This document shows positions 63,709 through 64,000 of a DNA stretch of 64,000 nt, one piece after another. The notes below the pieces were generated by a model. That model worked only from the letters and a program-made list of their open reading frames with translations, had not been told where the DNA came from and did not search any database. Made by a program: the position numbers and the translations under genes. The stretch lies in the NCBI RefSeq assembly GCF_042850945.1, contig NZ_AP031496.1, positions 4,588,001 through 4,652,000 of the forward strand, written 5' to 3'. Source of the DNA: Halioxenophilus aromaticivorans. GTDB taxonomy: Bacteria > Pseudomonadota > Gammaproteobacteria > Pseudomonadales > Cellvibrionaceae. Numbering within the stretch: the first letter of the stretch is position 1; the number at the start of each line of letters is the position of its first letter.

Positions 63709-64000
63709 ATGAAACATTTAATCTCTGGCGTTTCTCGTTTTCAAAAAGAAGTATTTCCTGGCAAACAGAAATCGTTTGAGCAACTGGCCACTGGCCAAAG
63801 CCCAGAAGTGTTGTTTATCACCTGTGCGGATTCCCGCATCGATCCAAATCTGGTTACTCAAACCGAGCCCGGTGAGCTGTTTATATGCCGTAACGCAGGC
63901 AATATTGTTCCACCCCACAGCCAACAAACCGGCGGCATGACCGCCTCCATCGAATTCGCCGTAGCCGGCCTAGGCGTTAGCCATATTGTTATTTGTGGCC
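63709..64000 (+). CDS. Beta-class carbonic anhydrase, 3' end beyond window
   Basis: The ATG at 63709 follows AAGGA. The 97 codons before the window ends read MKHLISGVSRFQKEVFPGK and continue to FITCADSRIDPNL, the Cys-x-Asp-x-Arg zinc and proton-transfer motif of beta carbonic anhydrases, then FICRNAGNIVPPHS, and GGMTASIEFAVAGLGVSHIV at the edge. It interconverts CO2 and bicarbonate. The second zinc pair (His-x-x-Cys) lies just outside. The spacer before it is over 1 kb long, so the gene probably has its own promoter. Confidence 0.95.
   Translation, partial: MKHLISGVSRFQKEVFPGKQKSFEQLATGQSPEVLFITCADSRIDPNLVTQTEPGELFICRNAGNIVPPHSQQTGGMTASIEFAVAGLGVSHIVICG

Noticed and set aside
1..64000. tRNA, rRNA, phage or insertion sequence
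   Set aside because: No T-loop-like sequence with matching stems, no transposase, integrase or phage structural gene found on either strand.

Overview
The window is most likely chromosomal DNA of a free-living aerobic marine gammaproteobacterium, probably of the Cellvibrionales/Saccharophagus type. This rests on gene content and Shine-Dalgarno (SD) patterns only; no rRNA or other taxonomic marker is present. About 46 protein genes were recognised. I found no tRNA, rRNA, CRISPR array, prophage or intact insertion sequence.

Layout. 1-2.2 kb: 3' part of a LuxR-type regulator, then a satD-DUF3307 pair behind a palindrome-rich promoter shared with an ATM1-type ABC exporter (2.3-4.1 kb). 4.1-8.9 kb: complete cyoABCDE cytochrome bo3 quinol oxidase operon on the minus strand. 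9-10 kb: a small membrane protein and a secreted thermonuclease. 10-15.5 kb: a sugar-modification operon (RfbF-like cytidylyltransferase, SDR epimerase/dehydratase, two C-methyltransferases, glycosyltransferase). 16-25 kb: a bacterial V/A-type ATPase operon in the order B-D-I-K-E-DUF2764-[purine nucleoside permease family]-A, a circular permutation of the order usual in Chlamydia and Bacteroidetes, with a foreign gene inserted before A. 25.3-26.8 kb: two 2-oxoglutarate/Fe(II) oxygenase genes.

26.8-36 kb holds the most interesting neighbourhood. A minus-strand operon runs PPIase, three HupE/UreJ-family membrane proteins, and a fused MFS/spermidine-synthase-like protein. It is divergent from a secreted DUF3604 (PHP-like) protein, which is followed by an EF-hand protein with a His-rich tail. 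This looks like an uncharacterised envelope system combining metal transport and a secreted hydrolase.

36-46.5 kb: LysR/MFS pair, a zinc-ribbon membrane protein with a Cds6-like domain, UspE-like stress protein, ppnP, a periplasmic aspartoacylase-family protein, a GntP permease, a decayed duplicate of the aspartoacylase gene end, and a DUF885 peptidase-like protein. 46.5-50.1 kb: a large secreted ELWxxDGTxxGT-repeat protein. 50.7-53.8 kb: a GH13_18 sucrose-phosphorylase-type enzyme with a sodium/solute symporter. 54.2-62 kb: pgaABCD for poly-N-acetylglucosamine biofilm matrix, with an unusually long PgaA. 62.1-64 kb: a glycine-heptad lipoprotein, a 1-kb spacer rich in short tandem duplications, and the 5' part of a beta-carbonic anhydrase cut by the window end.

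A recurring small-scale feature is perfect or near-perfect tandem duplication of 12-20 bp units in intergenic DNA (26.8, 41.5, 50.5 and 63.0-63.2 kb), plus a short hairpin repeat (GAAACGGC/GCCGTTTC arms) found directly 3' of three genes.
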